Assembly (NCBI GenBank): GCA_963682025.1
Contig: OY821519.1
Coordinates: 137,449,594-137,513,593 of the forward strand
Origin: Cordilura impudica
Taxonomy: Eukaryota > Arthropoda > Insecta > Diptera > Scathophagidae
Length of the DNA stretch: 64,000 nucleotides
Direction: 5' to 3'
Shown: positions 35,542 through 46,124 of the stretch, one piece after another
How positions within the stretch are numbered: position 1 is the stretch's first letter
How the letters are laid out: the number at the start of each line of letters is the position of its first letter
Notes under the pieces: model-generated
The model's input: the letters and a program-made list of their open reading frames with translations, nothing else
Told to the model about the DNA's origin: nothing
Databases searched by the model: none
Program-made: the position numbers and the translations under genes

Positions 35542-35606
35542 CTGCATGGCAGGTTATACAGCTGTTTCGGGAAGAGTCACCAACCCTCATCAGTAACCAA
35601 AAGTAG
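35542..35606 (-). ncRNA. Hammerhead-ribozyme-like motif, minus copy
   Basis: Reverse complement carries GGTTA, CTGATGA (35587-35593), a GGG/CCC stem, GAAA (35565-35568), CAGCTG and TA followed by TAACC. The outer stem seen in the plus copy is weakened here: CTAC faces GCAG. Confidence 0.6.
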
Positions 35607-35725
35607 TAGTAGTAGTATACTCGTATACAATCATATTTGTTTCAAAGTTGTTCTATATTTAAGTTTATTATATTCGAAGAGGCTTAAATAGTATAACTTT
35701 TGCTTTTTACCAAACAAACTATCTA

Positions 35726-35790
35726 CTGCTTTTGGTTACTGATGAGGGTTGGTGACTCTTCCCGAAACAGCTGTATAACCTGTCATGCAG
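35726..35790 (+). ncRNA. Hammerhead-ribozyme-like motif, plus copy
   Basis: All core parts of a type I hammerhead are in order: stem I 5' strand CTGC...GGTTA (35726-35738), CTGATGA (35739-35745), stem II GGG (35746-35748) with CCC (35761-35763), GAAA (35764-35767), a palindromic short stem III CAGCTG (35768-35773), then UA, giving the cleavage triplet GUA (35773-35775), and stem I 3' strand TAACC...GCAG (35776-35790). GGTTA pairs with TAACC and CTGC with GCAG. Hammerheads with a short stem III are known in Penelope-like terminal repeats. Activity is not shown. Confidence 0.7.
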
Positions 35791-36394
35791 AATATAGATC
35801 AATTTTCACCAACATAAAAATTTTAGATATTGAGAGGAGGGAAAATAAAAGACTGACGTTGGAAAGCCTTAGGATACAACAAAAAGGAGAGTTTTCTATG
35901 AACACAAAAGAAGATAAAAACGACATAAATTCTGTTTATACTTTAGTATTGTAGCAACTGTGATATTAGTGTAGTAATTATTTGTGCAAGTTTTATTTAT
36001 TATTATATATTTTTTTTAATTTTACAACTTTGACAACCGCCTTTTGGGATATTTATTTAATTAATACTGGACGACCATTCCGATGTCAATTATAATTGTT
36101 AAATAATTTCCAAAATAATAAAAAATTAACCCTGAAGAAGGCGGCATAGACCGACGAAACGTTGGGAAACTTATGAAATAAACTTCGTTTTATTTGCATA
36201 TTCAAAATCGACCAGTAAGCTCGAAACAACAATAAATACTTAAAAAAATATTTGATCGGAACGGCTACTCATTTTTCAATTTACTACAAACTGACACAAA
36301 ATGGGAAACTCAGACCAAATGAAAACTTAAATAACTCAAGAAGAAAATATTCTTTTTCATACTACATGAATCTCAATAATAAATAATCTAACCC

Positions 36395-36590
36395 ATATAC
36401 ACAAAATTTTTATTAAAACTCTTTCTTGCCTTATGCATATGAGTTTTGAATCTCTCCGTGACTATGCGTGACTACTTTAATATTAATCTTTGGTCACAAC
36501 AAGTGATTGGAGAAAGTTTCAGATCGATCGGAAGAGGGGAAATGGGGTCTAAATCACTCCATGACTGTGCGTGACTATGCGTGGAGGTAA
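36395..36590 (+). repeat. Unclassified repeat G, copy 1
   Basis: Shared with 40918-41245: TAACCCATA, ATTAAAACTCTTTCTTGCCT, ATGAGTTTTGAATCTCTCCG, TGACTNTGCGTGACTAC, TCACAACAAG and TTTCAGATCGATCGGA. No coding content. Confidence 0.75.
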
Positions 36591-36595
36591 TGAGT

Positions 36596-36870
36596 TGGAT
36601 AGTGTATTCAAAAAAATATTAGATAAAGTTGGCGAAGAAAATCACTTTACTAAATTGATTACTTGGACTGATTCTTGTATTAAGCAGAACCTAAATTCAT
36701 ATATGAGTTCAGCTGTTTAACACTTTCTTCAAGATAATTCCCATGTATCTGAAATTAATATGAAATATTCCACCCTAGTACACTCCTGTAACTAAGAGGT
36801 AGAGTGTGCTCATAGTGGTACTAAAAAGGTTTAGTCACCCACTGGAATAATAAATCTATTGTAAGTGATA
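36596..36870 (+). pseudogene. Transposase-like relic, left part
   Basis: Plus-strand frame with N-E-L-D-S-V-F-K-K-I-L, then L-I-T-W-T-D-S-C-I-K-Q-N and M-K-Y-S-T followed by H-S-C and E-V-E-C-A-H-S. The W-x-D-x-C-x2-Q-N and H-S-C-x3-E-V-x-x-x-H-S blocks occur in a transposase-like group found in many insects, whose superfamily I will not name firmly. The last 12 bp (36859-36870) are one copy of the target duplication of the LOA-like LINE. Reading resumes at 39404. Confidence 0.45.
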
Positions 36871-36886
36871 GGTTAGGTTAGGTTGA
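36871..36886 (-). repeat. TTAGG-like 3' tail of the LINE
   Basis: The 3' end on the minus strand reads CAACCTAACCTAACC, i.e. GGTTAGGTTAGGTTG on the plus strand. This is the short tandem tail of the LINE, directly next to its target duplication. Confidence 0.7.
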
Positions 36887-37025
36887 ATGGGTCGCCCGCC
36901 GGAAGACGGGCACACTAGGAAACCATATGGCCCATTATGATACCCTTTAGAAAGTGCCGGAAAGGTAGTGATAGGAATAAATATTAAAGAGCACAAAAAT
37001 ATAGTGTAAGGTCTATGAAAAATTA

Positions 37026-37080
37026 AAATAAAAAAGAAAAGAAAAGAAAAGAAAAGAAAAGAAAAGAAAAGAAAAGAACA
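37026..37080. repeat. (AAAAG)n microsatellite
   Basis: About ten AAAAG units in the 3' untranslated part of the LINE, followed by looser GTGAAAAGAGAAAAG repeats up to 37110. Confidence 0.9.
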
Positions 37081-39200
37081 AGTGAAAAGTGAAAAGAGAA
37101 AAGAGAAAAGACTCCTTTTGTCCGTTATGTGTCCCTCCTGAACGATCCAGATTCCCTCAAGAAGTCCGCAATACCGCCAAGTGAAACGTCTACTATGCAG
37201 CTCAGGTTATCGCAGAATCTTTGCCCTAGATAACTAGAGCGCCGCTCCTTCACTTCTGGACATTCACATAGCAAATGTTGCACTGACTCCTCCTCGTCCA
37301 CATCCATACAGCTCCTACAGAAGTCAGCTCTCGGGATACCTATGCGTTCAGCCATCCGCCCTATTACACAGTGCTCAGTGAGTACTCCTATAAGTAGGCT
37401 GATTGTCCCTTTACTGAAACCAAGGAGTGATTTCGTTCTCCTTGAATTAGGCAAGGGCCATAGGATTTGGGATATTCTGCAAGTGGTCAGTTGCGTCCAC
37501 CTTTTCCTTATTTCAAGATCCGCTGCCTCTTGAATCAGATTAGACAGCTCTGATAGAGGGATTCTAGTATCAGTTCATCGTCCCGCTCAGAGACGCTGAG
37601 CCTTTCCGCGCGCACTCGTCAGCAAGCTCGTTTGCCTTGACCCCACTATATCCTGGAATCCATATCTCATGGTGTGCTGCCGGATCCGGTCGAGCGACTA
37701 GATACATTCCCTCACACACTTCGATCTAACTGTCCCCGATTTTAGAGCTTTGAGAGCAGCAAGTCTTTCCACGAAAATATTAATGGTCGTTGGATCCATA
37801 TTCCGTTCCAGAATTATTTTCGTTGCAATGAGCATTGCGTGAATCTCGGCCTGAAAAACACTACATTTGTCAGGGATACTCCGAGTTACCTGAATGTCAA
37901 GTTGCTCGGACTAGACCCCTGAACCTGTACCCTCTTTCATCTTCGAACCGTCGGTATACACTGAGATCGCAGTCGAGTCTATGGCACAGTTTGCTGCCCA
38001 CTATTCCCTAGTCGGTATTTGGATCATAAAATTACCCCCAAAGTTCATCACCGGTGACATATAATCGGTTTCTTGATCAATTTGTGTCCCGCACATTGTC
38101 CGCAGTATCGTGCCGTGTCCCCAAGAGCTTTGTTTCAGCTTATATGACTCTCTTAGATGGAGAGCCACTTTCGCTGCCATGCTCTTGATGAAAACATCAA
38201 TAGGCATGATGGTCAACATTACCTCCAGTCCTGCCTGTAGTGTTGATCTAATGGCTCCGGTGGTGCACGGACATGCCAATCTCTTTACCTTCACGAGTCC
38301 AGAAAGTCTGGCCCTTACGTTCATAGCTCCCCACCACACCAGACTGCCATAGGTCAAAATAGGTCTAATTATCGCATAATACATCCAGTGGATGATCTGC
38401 GGTTAGACACCATCTTCTCCCAAACGCCGTCTTGCAGGTGTAGAAAGCACAAAACGCCTTCATAGTCCTTTCCTCTACGTTCCTCGACCAAGTGAGTTTA
38501 GAGTCCAGAATAACACCGAAATACTTCGCCTCTTTTGACAGTACCAGTGTCCTCCCGTCCAATCTTGGAAGATTGAACTCAGGTACCTTCGTCCTTCTAG
38601 TAAAGAAAACCAACTCGGTTTCAGAAGGGTTGATCCCCAGACCATTTTCCCTTGCTCATTTCACGAGTTTACCTAATGCCAACTCCATGAGATCACCGAT
38701 CGTTGATAGAAATCTACTTCTGAACAGAAGCACAACATCATCAGCATATGCGACCGCTTTGGTGCCCGTTCTGTCGAAAGATTGTAGGATTTTATTGATC
38801 ACCAGGTTCCATAAGAGAGGAGATATAATTCCCCCTTGTGCAGTTCCCCCGTGCCCGTACTACCCAAGACTTCTAGGATCGATGATATTTTGAATTATTG
38901 AACGCCCCTTCCACGACCAAGAAAGAAGCCAGAACATATTTCTTATAGTGAAGAGCATCCTCAATCGTTCCCACTACTTCGTGTAAAGCTGTATCCACCG
39001 ACCTTCCCTTGAGGTCTGCTTACAGAAGTTGTACGGTGTGAGCTTGCTTCTCACATGGACATCTACCAGTCTCTCCAATGTTTTCAGTAAAAACGATGAT
39101 ATACTGATAGGTCTGTAGTCATTTGCAGTATTGTGGTTTTTCTTTCCCGCTTTGGGGATAAAGACCACTCTAACCTCTCTCCATTCTTTTGGTATGTACC

Positions 39201-40056
39201 CTGATGCCAGGCTGAAAAAATCGTTAGTAGCCATGGCATGATTATCTCTAAGGACTCCTGCAAAAGAGCCGGGAATATGCCATCTGGCCCTGCTGACTTG
39301 TAAGACTTAAATGATCGTACCGCCCACTCTACTTTGCTTTCGTCCACTATTGATCAAATTTGCCCATACTCAGGAATTGCGGCTGATGTGAGAACGCTCG
39401 TGGTTGTAAGTGATAAATACTAAGAACCTTTTCAGGGTTATTGAAATGGTCACACGATTTTAAAGACTATGTTGCAGTGGCAAAGTCCATGAATATTATT
39501 TTAAAAATATGCAACTTGAGATCAAAGGAAACCAAACTTTTTCTAATATTGACTTGATACCTAAGCCGTACAAAAATAGAATGATATAAAAATGGATTTT
39601 GTTTTGTTAACCTTATACTAGTTAGACACTGATGCCAGGCTGAAAAAATCGTTAGTAGCCATGGCATGATTATCTCTAAGGACTCCTGCAAAAGAGCCGG
39701 GAATATGCCATCTGGCCCTGCTGACTTGTAAGACTTAAATGATCGTACCGCCCACTCTACTTTGCTTTCGTCCACTATTGATCAAATTTGCCCATACTCA
39801 GGAATTGCGGCTGATGTGAGAACGCTCGTGGTTGTAAGTGATAAATACTAAGAACCTTTTCAGGGTTATTGAAATGGTCACACGATTTTAAAGACTATGT
39901 TGCAGTGGCAAAGTCCATGAATATTATTTTAAAAATATGCAACTTGAGATCAAAGGAAACCAAACTTTTTCTAATATTGACTTGATACCTAAGCCGTACA
40001 AAAATAGAATGATATAAAAATGGATTTTGTTTTGTTAACCTTATACTAGTTAGACA
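39201..40056. repeat. Perfect tandem duplication, 2 x 428 bp
   Basis: 39201-39628 and 39629-40056 are identical by eye. Each unit holds the 5' end of the LOA-like LINE (203 bp), the target-site copy TTGTAAGTGATA and 213 bp of the transposase relic on the other side. The duplication therefore came after the LINE insertion. It is either very young or an assembly error. Confidence 0.9.
39404..39628 (+). pseudogene. Transposase-like relic, right part
   Basis: After the target duplication the plus strand reads N-T-K-N-L-F-R-V-I-E-M-V-T-R, then after a shift K-D-Y-V-A-V-A-K-S-M. This fits the [ND]-P-[FY]-x-V-I-E-M and F-x-D-[FY] blocks that normally follow the piece at 36596-36870, so one gene was split by the LINE. 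A second identical copy lies at 39832-40056 through the tandem duplication. Confidence 0.4.
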
Positions 40057-40093
40057 AAAAGAAGAGTCTTGTTAATATTATTTCTTATAATTA

Positions 40094-40646
40094 TCTCTAC
40101 TTCTATACAAATATAATAAAGAGGTAATGTGTGTTTCTATGTTTGTAGGAGCTAACCTCCGTAACTATCATCCCATCTTCCTGAAATTTTCACACAGTCT
40201 TACTACGGCTATTGAAAGTGCTATAGGCTATAATATTTTAAATAGTTTTAGTGTGCGTGGTACCTCCCATACAAAGTCAATTTTTAATATCATATATATT
40301 GAGTACTATGACAAGAAAAGCTGTGCAAATGTGTGTGAGGTCATCTGTTATTAATGATAGCAGCTATGACAGAAATGGGCGAGATCGTATAAGTGGGCGT
40401 GGTACCTAACATAAAAAATAATTACTCAATATCATATATCTCTTGTACTATGATAGAGACAGCCTTGCAACTTTGCCTTAGGCCATCGATTATTAACGGG
40501 AGTAGTCATACAAAAAAGGGTGGAATCGGAAAGAGCTGCCGTGGCACCTCCATACAAAGTAAATATTAAATGTCGTATATATGGAGTACTGTAATAGTGA
40601 GAGCCTTGGTACTTTGTGTGAGCGAAGCGCACTGGGTTACATCTAA
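40094..40646 (+). mobile_element. Helitron-like family B, uninterrupted copy
   Basis: Starts A|TCTCTACTTCTATAC, continues ATAATAAAGAGGTAATGT, and ends GAGCGAAGCGCACTGGGTTAC then ATCTAA|T. It contains four GGGCGTGG[TC]ACCT-type sub-repeats. This copy gives the empty site for the family A insertion at 2481. Confidence 0.75.
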
Positions 40647-40917
40647 TAACATATAAAGGCACCTTTTTAAATTACAATTTGTTTTCAAACTTAACATAAA
40701 AAGATTCTAACTCCCATTTATAATTTTTCAATTTGCTAATAAAAGGAAATTTTAGATGATAAGACTAAGCATAAGTATATTGCTTAATATATAACAAAGA
40801 ATATTCAAAGTGCATATATAACAAAGTTATTGCGATTCAAAATGATCACGTATTTCTTAATACTTATATTCATTTCCATGAAATCTTTTTATTCTAAGAG
40901 CTCGAAATAATAATAAA

Positions 40918-41245
40918 ATAATCTAACCCATAAAAACAATGTTTTTATTAAAACTCTTTCTTGCCTTAGGCATATGAGCCTTGAATCTCCCCGTGACTGT
41001 GCGTGACTACCTTAAAATAAATCTTTAGTTATAACAAGTCTATGGACAATGTTTCAGATCGATCGGATGTGCGGAAATAGGATTTAAATCACCCTGACTG
41101 TGCCCGATCATGCGTGACTGTGCGTGGCTACCCCAAAATTAATCGGTAGTCACAACAAGACTATGGGTCAAGTTTTAGATCAATTGGATATGGGGAAATG
41201 GGGTTGATCCAGGACAGACAGACAGACAGACAGAGAGTATGAGTT
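40918..41245 (+). repeat. Unclassified repeat G, copy 2
   Basis: Longer copy of the repeat at 36395-36590, with two tandem rounds of the GTGACTGTGCGTGACTAC...GATCGGAT block and a (GACA)n tail at 41215-41237. Confidence 0.75.
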
Positions 41246-43210
41246 AAAAGAAAGAGTTTAAAAATTTATGAAAAAGAGGATTATTTATCAATAGAACATA
41301 ATAATATTTTAATATTGCAGCTTTCCTGATGTTATCACAATTTTTCTCTCTCTTTCAACCCACTGTGCGCCGTTACTGTTGCAAAGTTATTGAGAAACAA
41401 ATATTGTATTGCAACATTCATTACAACTGAGTAACGAGAATGTACTTTGTACACTCGCATAAGTAGTTAACAGTTATTGTTACAAGGCTGCCATGATGAA
41501 TTTTGTTTGATGGTTCATCATTTTTCAACGTTTGCCATTTATTTATTTTTTTGTGTTTTCCAATTCCGTTTCTATAACAATGCATATTTATAAAGTTGTG
41601 TTAGTGTTTCTTATTTTTCTGCAGTGCCTTAAATAGATCAAATCAAATGTATGCCAAATCATTTGGTGAAATAGTAACGGCCATTATTACTACTTGCCAA
41701 TAGCTAAAGTTAGGATGTTATGAAGCAGATTATTAGTTTTTCGTTATTACAACTATATTTTAAGCTAAAAGTGACCGATAAGCTAAAGGGAAGATATTGT
41801 TGCTTTTTACTTTTAACGTTAGGTTTTGAATTTAATGTTGCCACATTTTCTGATCTATGAAGAAGAAATTCACATCAATTAAGTTTTGGAAATAAATTTA
41901 TTTACATATACTTAAATATATGCTAATATATATTTTTAAAAAAGTTTTATTACACCTTTACAGCAACTATGCAACTTATAATAAAAGTTTTTAGTTTTCT
42001 ATTGTTTTCTATTATTTTTATTGTTTGTTTGCGAATAAATAAAGAAACGTTGCCACTACGTATTTTTATAAATCAATTCAGTTGGTAAAAAGTAACCGGT
42101 GTTTCCTTTGGTGTTGCCACAATATCAAATATATTAATTTTATTTTACTGGGAAGTTGTAATAACGAAAAGAAGCTAAATGTAACGTTATTGCTCACTTT
42201 CACTAAAGTTACCTTTAACTAACATTGACTTTAAAGGCAATATTGGCCCTAAATGTATTTTGGGCAGATTTAGGTAAAATCGGATATATGATTAAATATG
42301 TTTCTATATTGATTGTGACTAAGACAGAGGATTTATAGACAGAATAACCATAATTAACTACAAATTGAATTAAAGAATTTATTCTTTGATAGTTTTTTTT
42401 ATTATTTATACATATTACTATTTTGAGTATGTGTGTGAGTATTTGAATTTTTCTACATAACTGTGCACGTATGTGTGCACACAAAAACATATACAAATTA
42501 CTTATTGTTTAGTTGTAGATCTGTGCATGTATATGCGCATGTGTATGTGTGTGTGCATTAGTGCATTGTATTTAAAAATTGCTGTTAAATATAGAACACC
42601 AACCATGAGTAGTAGTATTCTGAAATATGAACCACCTATAACACACCTCCCTCCTTCCTTCGACTTTCTACAATTACTTCTACTCTTGGCCTGTTTATTC
42701 ATCTTTTGTTTTGTTGTGTTGTGTCGGGTTTTATTTTTGTGTTGTTTTCCCTCTATAGATCGGAAATGTGCTGTTCTGCAATATCCTTTCAAATACATGA
42801 AAAACTTGTAAAATAAAAACAGAAAATCTACAATGGGATTTTGTTTCTTAAAAAACAACAACAACAACAACATCAGCAACAAAATAAATATTTAAAAAAA
42901 AATTTTAAAACAATAGAGTGTTAAAAAAATAGAACACTGGTTGTTTTAATTAATATTGAAAGGCAGAGTTAGAAATAAAACTGAAAAATTACTGACTATT
43001 AGTCGTTCTTCTTCTTCCGTTGTTTTTCTTTGTTTGTCTACTATTGCCGTTGAGTGGATTTATAAATAATTATTTTGAATGATTTCACGTAGCGAGGTAG
43101 AAATAAAAAAAAAATTTCTAAATAAAAAATAAATATCAGGAAGTTAAATCCAAGCCAAAAATGGGTACATTTAATCACCAACCTTAAAATAATTGTAAAA
43201 AATATATAAA
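41246..43210. other. Unique AT-rich stretch, no gene seen
   Basis: Includes short (TG)n and (CAA)n tracts (42530-42560, 42855-42875). The frames here are T/A-rich and do not look like protein. Confidence 0.5.
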
Positions 43211-44160
43211 TCTATATATGTAAAATTCATTTTCTGTATGTTTGTTTGGTATGCACGATCTCTGTACACCACGAAAGGTGGACATATGATTCTTACCAGC
43301 CCACTTTTTTAACGCCCACTTTTGGTATACAATTCATTTTCTGCTTTCCTTTTATTTGTTTCTTTGTTTGGCTGCTATACAAACTTTTATTTTTCATCTG
43401 CTTTCTCTGGAATTTGATACACGTGATCTCTGTACTCCAACGAAGTTCAGATTGTATATCTTTCTGGCCCCGCCTATCTTTACGCCCAATTTTTTACAAA
43501 ACTCATTATCGTTTTTTGGTACATTTGTTCGCTATACAAATGTGTATTTTTCAATGGATTTCTCTGAAATTTGGTAAACACGGGAATAACTTCACGATGA
43601 ACAAATTCTCCAAATTTAAAAAAGGTCCCGAAAAGATATGAACAAATTCCCAATTTTTTTAAAAAACGAAATAAAAAAATTAACTTACTTCCCAAATTCG
43701 TTCTTAAATTTTTACATATTTTTATTTAATGAATTTTGTTAAATATTTATTTAAGTGAAAGTTTGCATACCGATCTCAATATCTGTCCCACAATATACGC
43801 ATCTAAAATCTGTATTCTTTTCAATAGCATCATTTCGACGCACTCGCAGAACGCAGCTCAGCAAGCTTTGTCAAGAGAAGCGGAAATGCCTGAATCTACT
43901 CAAGTGCGTTTCGAAATCCAGCGGCTAAGACGACAAGCTGAATCCAGGGAATCTGAAACTCCTTAAACGACTGTTTTTCTCATAAACAATTTTATGGCAC
44001 CTGCTCCAGAGTATAATATTTTCGTATATGCACCAGAAGGAAAAACCAGATATATTGAATATCACAAAGCTCTAGAGTAGCTAAAATTCGTAACCTTTAG
44101 ACATTATACACTCAAAGTACTCCATGCATAAACATAGATAGTTGTAGCAGGCGCCGAGTA
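43211..44160 (+). mobile_element. Helitron relic with Rep-helicase N-terminal fragment
   Basis: Starts A|TCTATATATGTAAAATTC, close to the TCTATATATATAAAA start of the Helitron at 29304-31143. Two degenerate ~190-bp sub-repeats follow (CACGATCTCTGTACACCACG at 43254, and CGTGATCTCTGTACTCCAAC at 43422). At 43830-43966 an open frame gives Q-N-A-A-Q-Q-A-L-S-R-E-A-E-M-P-E-S-T-Q-V and R-L-R-R-Q-A-E-S-R-E-S-E-T-P. Charged RxAETPEQ-type repeats like this occur at the N-terminus of Helitron/Pif1 proteins in insects. I cannot place the 3' end. Confidence 0.5.
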
Positions 44161-44464
44161 CTTAGTCCCCAATGATAAATTCTCTTTCTGAATGTACAAC
44201 ATGACGAGAGTGTTGTATCAAAATTTCAAGTAAATCGGAGCAAAATTTAAGAAGATACAGCGTTTCCAGCGACCGGCCTCATACGGTATATCGTACATAA
44301 ATCAGCTTTTAAAAAACTTTAAATCGATTTTCTCGCAAATAAATGTTCGAAATCCGTGAACATCATAACTCAAAATCTGCTTGACCGATTCTTTTGAAAT
44401 TTTACGCACTGTATCTACACATAATTTGTCAGATAACCACGAAGAGTTTTTTTATTTTATATTT

Positions 44465-44990
44465 TAATTAGTCATTTATTGTTCGGTTTAAGATCATGTA
44501 TATATTTTTCTAATGAAAGAAAGATAATTTTTATAATGTAAGAGAAATATTAGAAAAAAATTGAACACAGCGCTAGATGGAGTAGCTACTTTCGAACAAA
44601 GCGACTTGTTCATCGTCAGCATCCTTCTGTCTATTACTTCAACTCATGCTTAATCAACTATTAATTATCTCAACATTTGAAAGAAAAGAACATGAGATAT
44701 GTTTTTCTTTTTTTTTTATACGAGAGTTTGTACGAACAAGCTGAGCTTTTCCAATTTTCAGCTTTCTCTACATTAACATAGCCAGATCAATTACAAGTCT
44801 TGTAATGTGAACAGCTCTTTGTTTTTGCCGTTGTCCTCTAGATGGAACTGTAATGGCATGTGATATCTTAACAGATTAATCGCAAATGCATTGTACCTCA
44901 TGTGTTGTATGTTATTGTTATGTATTTGTTGATCTGTGTTGGAATAATTAGTCATTTATTGTTCGGTTTAAGATCATATTTATATTTTGT
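44465..44990. repeat. Insert bounded by ~40-bp direct repeats
   Basis: AATTAGTCATTTATTGTTCG with GTTTAAGATCAT occurs at about 44466 and again at 44946, around 440 bp of unrelated DNA. This could be a pair of very short direct terminal repeats or a duplication at insertion. The inside has two ...CTAGATGGA blocks (44572, 44839) and no coding sequence. Confidence 0.5.
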
Positions 44991-45243
44991 TCACAATTTT
45001 TTTACACAAAATTTCCGAAATTTTATTGCAAAAACCGTGTTTTTCACTTCAAAATGCTGCAAAAAAAAATAAAATAAAATGCAAAAAACTCTTCGTCACT
45101 ACATTAGGAAACATGTAGCCTTTTAAACGCATTTCGATTTTTTTATTTCACATAATCCGGTAACGAGTTATGATGTCGCGGACTTATTTATTAAAATTTT
45201 TAATTGAAAATTTTTTCAAAGATTCTCCATATTTTATGCTATA

Positions 45244-46008
45244 TCTGTGGTTTTCTGGAATAACCGCATATGTCAATTTTTGTCAGTTTTGAGTTAACGA
45301 TGACAAATATATTAATTTTTAACGCTCTTTACATGTGATCAATTTTTTTAAAAAAATATTGACCATTTCTGAGATTTTTCTTTAAATAACGACGTAACTT
45401 AAATATTTATTAAATTAATTTGCAGCACTAACGACGTATATCAACCTACGTTTGATCGCTGACAAATTATTTTCTCAGAAAACAACACATAGCGACATAC
45501 GTTGTTACTAGTGAAAAAAAATGCAAAATAATTTTGGATTAGTTTTCAGTTAATAACCACTTATAAAAACCTGTGTGTTTATTTCTGTTATTTTTTATCA
45601 CTATTATTCTTGATACGTTGTTATATTCTCATCCTAAGTCCAGTTAAATTTTTGTTGACGAACAAAAAAATCCATTTTTCAAGCAACAACAACTTATGTC
45701 TACATGGGTGGTTGCATTGGTAGTTTTCTTTTCAAAGAAAAAGACGTTTATCGACATAAGTTGTTTTATCTGCACACACTTTAAGTGTTATTTACATATT
45801 GTTTTTTCGTCCTTCTCCAGGATCTATCCCTCTGAAGGTTTTTGACTAAAAATTTTATATAAAGTATTTATTGCCCATATCTACAGGACTGTTAAATAAA
45901 AAGCTCTAAAATCTTTACATCGAGCCCATAATTTCAAATATAACGTTTTTTGGCTCCCCTGAACATTTTGATTTTATAACATACGCGGTTATTCTAGAAA
46001 ACCACAGA
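45244..46008. mobile_element. Non-coding TIR element with TATA duplication
   Basis: Terminal inverted repeats TCTGTGGTTTTCTGGAATAA / TCTGTGGTTTTCTAGAATAA, continuing as CCGC, with TATA at both outer edges (45240-45243, 46009-46012). Repeat E copy 1 has a single TATA at this place (GCTATAACATG), so the insertion and its 4-bp duplication are directly visible. 765 bp, no transposase. GACGTATATCAACCTACG and similar ACGTTGTTAC-type blocks recur inside. Confidence 0.75.
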
Positions 46009-46124
46009 TATAGTGTATATGAAATAAATAACCCAACGTTATTCATATCTTCAAAAAGCATTATGAAAACACGACCTTTTTTAACTTAATATCTGTATTC
46101 TTTTCAATAGCATCATTTCGGTGC

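Larger units (their letters stand above)
35515..36245 (+). mobile_element. Penelope-like element remnant with two ribozyme motifs
   Basis: A minus-strand fragment (35515-35606) faces a plus-strand one starting near 35722; they share about 90 bp in inverted order. The plus part passes from the ribozyme motif into the last codons of a Penelope-like protein at about 35805-35950: I-K-I-L-D-I-E-R-R-E-N-K-R-L-T-L-E-S-L-R-I, then N-T-K-E-D-K-N-D-I-N. These are the residues that follow the GIY-YIG domain. The tail CCTGAAGAAGGCGGCATAG with GACGAAACGTTGGGAAAC (about 36131-36171) is typical of Penelope-like 3' ends. Most of the protein is deleted. Confidence 0.75.
36871..39403 (-). mobile_element. LOA-like LINE, 5'-truncated, exact 12-bp target duplication
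   Basis: Minus-strand, 2533 bp. Reading from 39403: reverse transcriptase start (W-A-V-R-S-F-K-S-Y-K-S-A-G-P-D-G-I), V-F-I-P-K-A-G-K and Y-R-P-I-S-I-S-S-F-L-L-K-T-L-E-R-L; the N-P-S-E-T-E-L-V-F-F-T block (about 38630), G-V-I-L-D-S-K-L-T-W, and R-P-I-L-T-Y-G-S-L-V-W-W at about 38360. Next comes an RNase H domain with V-Y-T-D-G-S-K (37960), and at 37125-37454 a C-terminal zinc-finger-like end with C-R-S-C, then H-L-L-C-E-C-P. RT plus RNase H plus this tail fits the LOA/R1-I group. Several stops. TTGTAAGTGATA flanks both sides (36859-36870, 39404-39415). Confidence 0.8.
44180..46085 (+). repeat. Unclassified repeat E, copy 2, split twice
   Basis: Same order as copy 1 (17545-18215), but interrupted at about 44455-44995 and again at 45244-46008. 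The three pieces of repeat E join cleanly when the insertions are left out. Confidence 0.75.

Noticed and set aside
36880..36886. Telomeric TTAGG sequence
   Set aside because: Only two to three units, at the exact 3' end of a LINE beside its target duplication.
42473..42882. Overlapping frames of about 110-126 codons on both strands
   Set aside because: T/A-rich hydrophobic or Thr-rich translations of low-complexity DNA, with no motif or splice signal.
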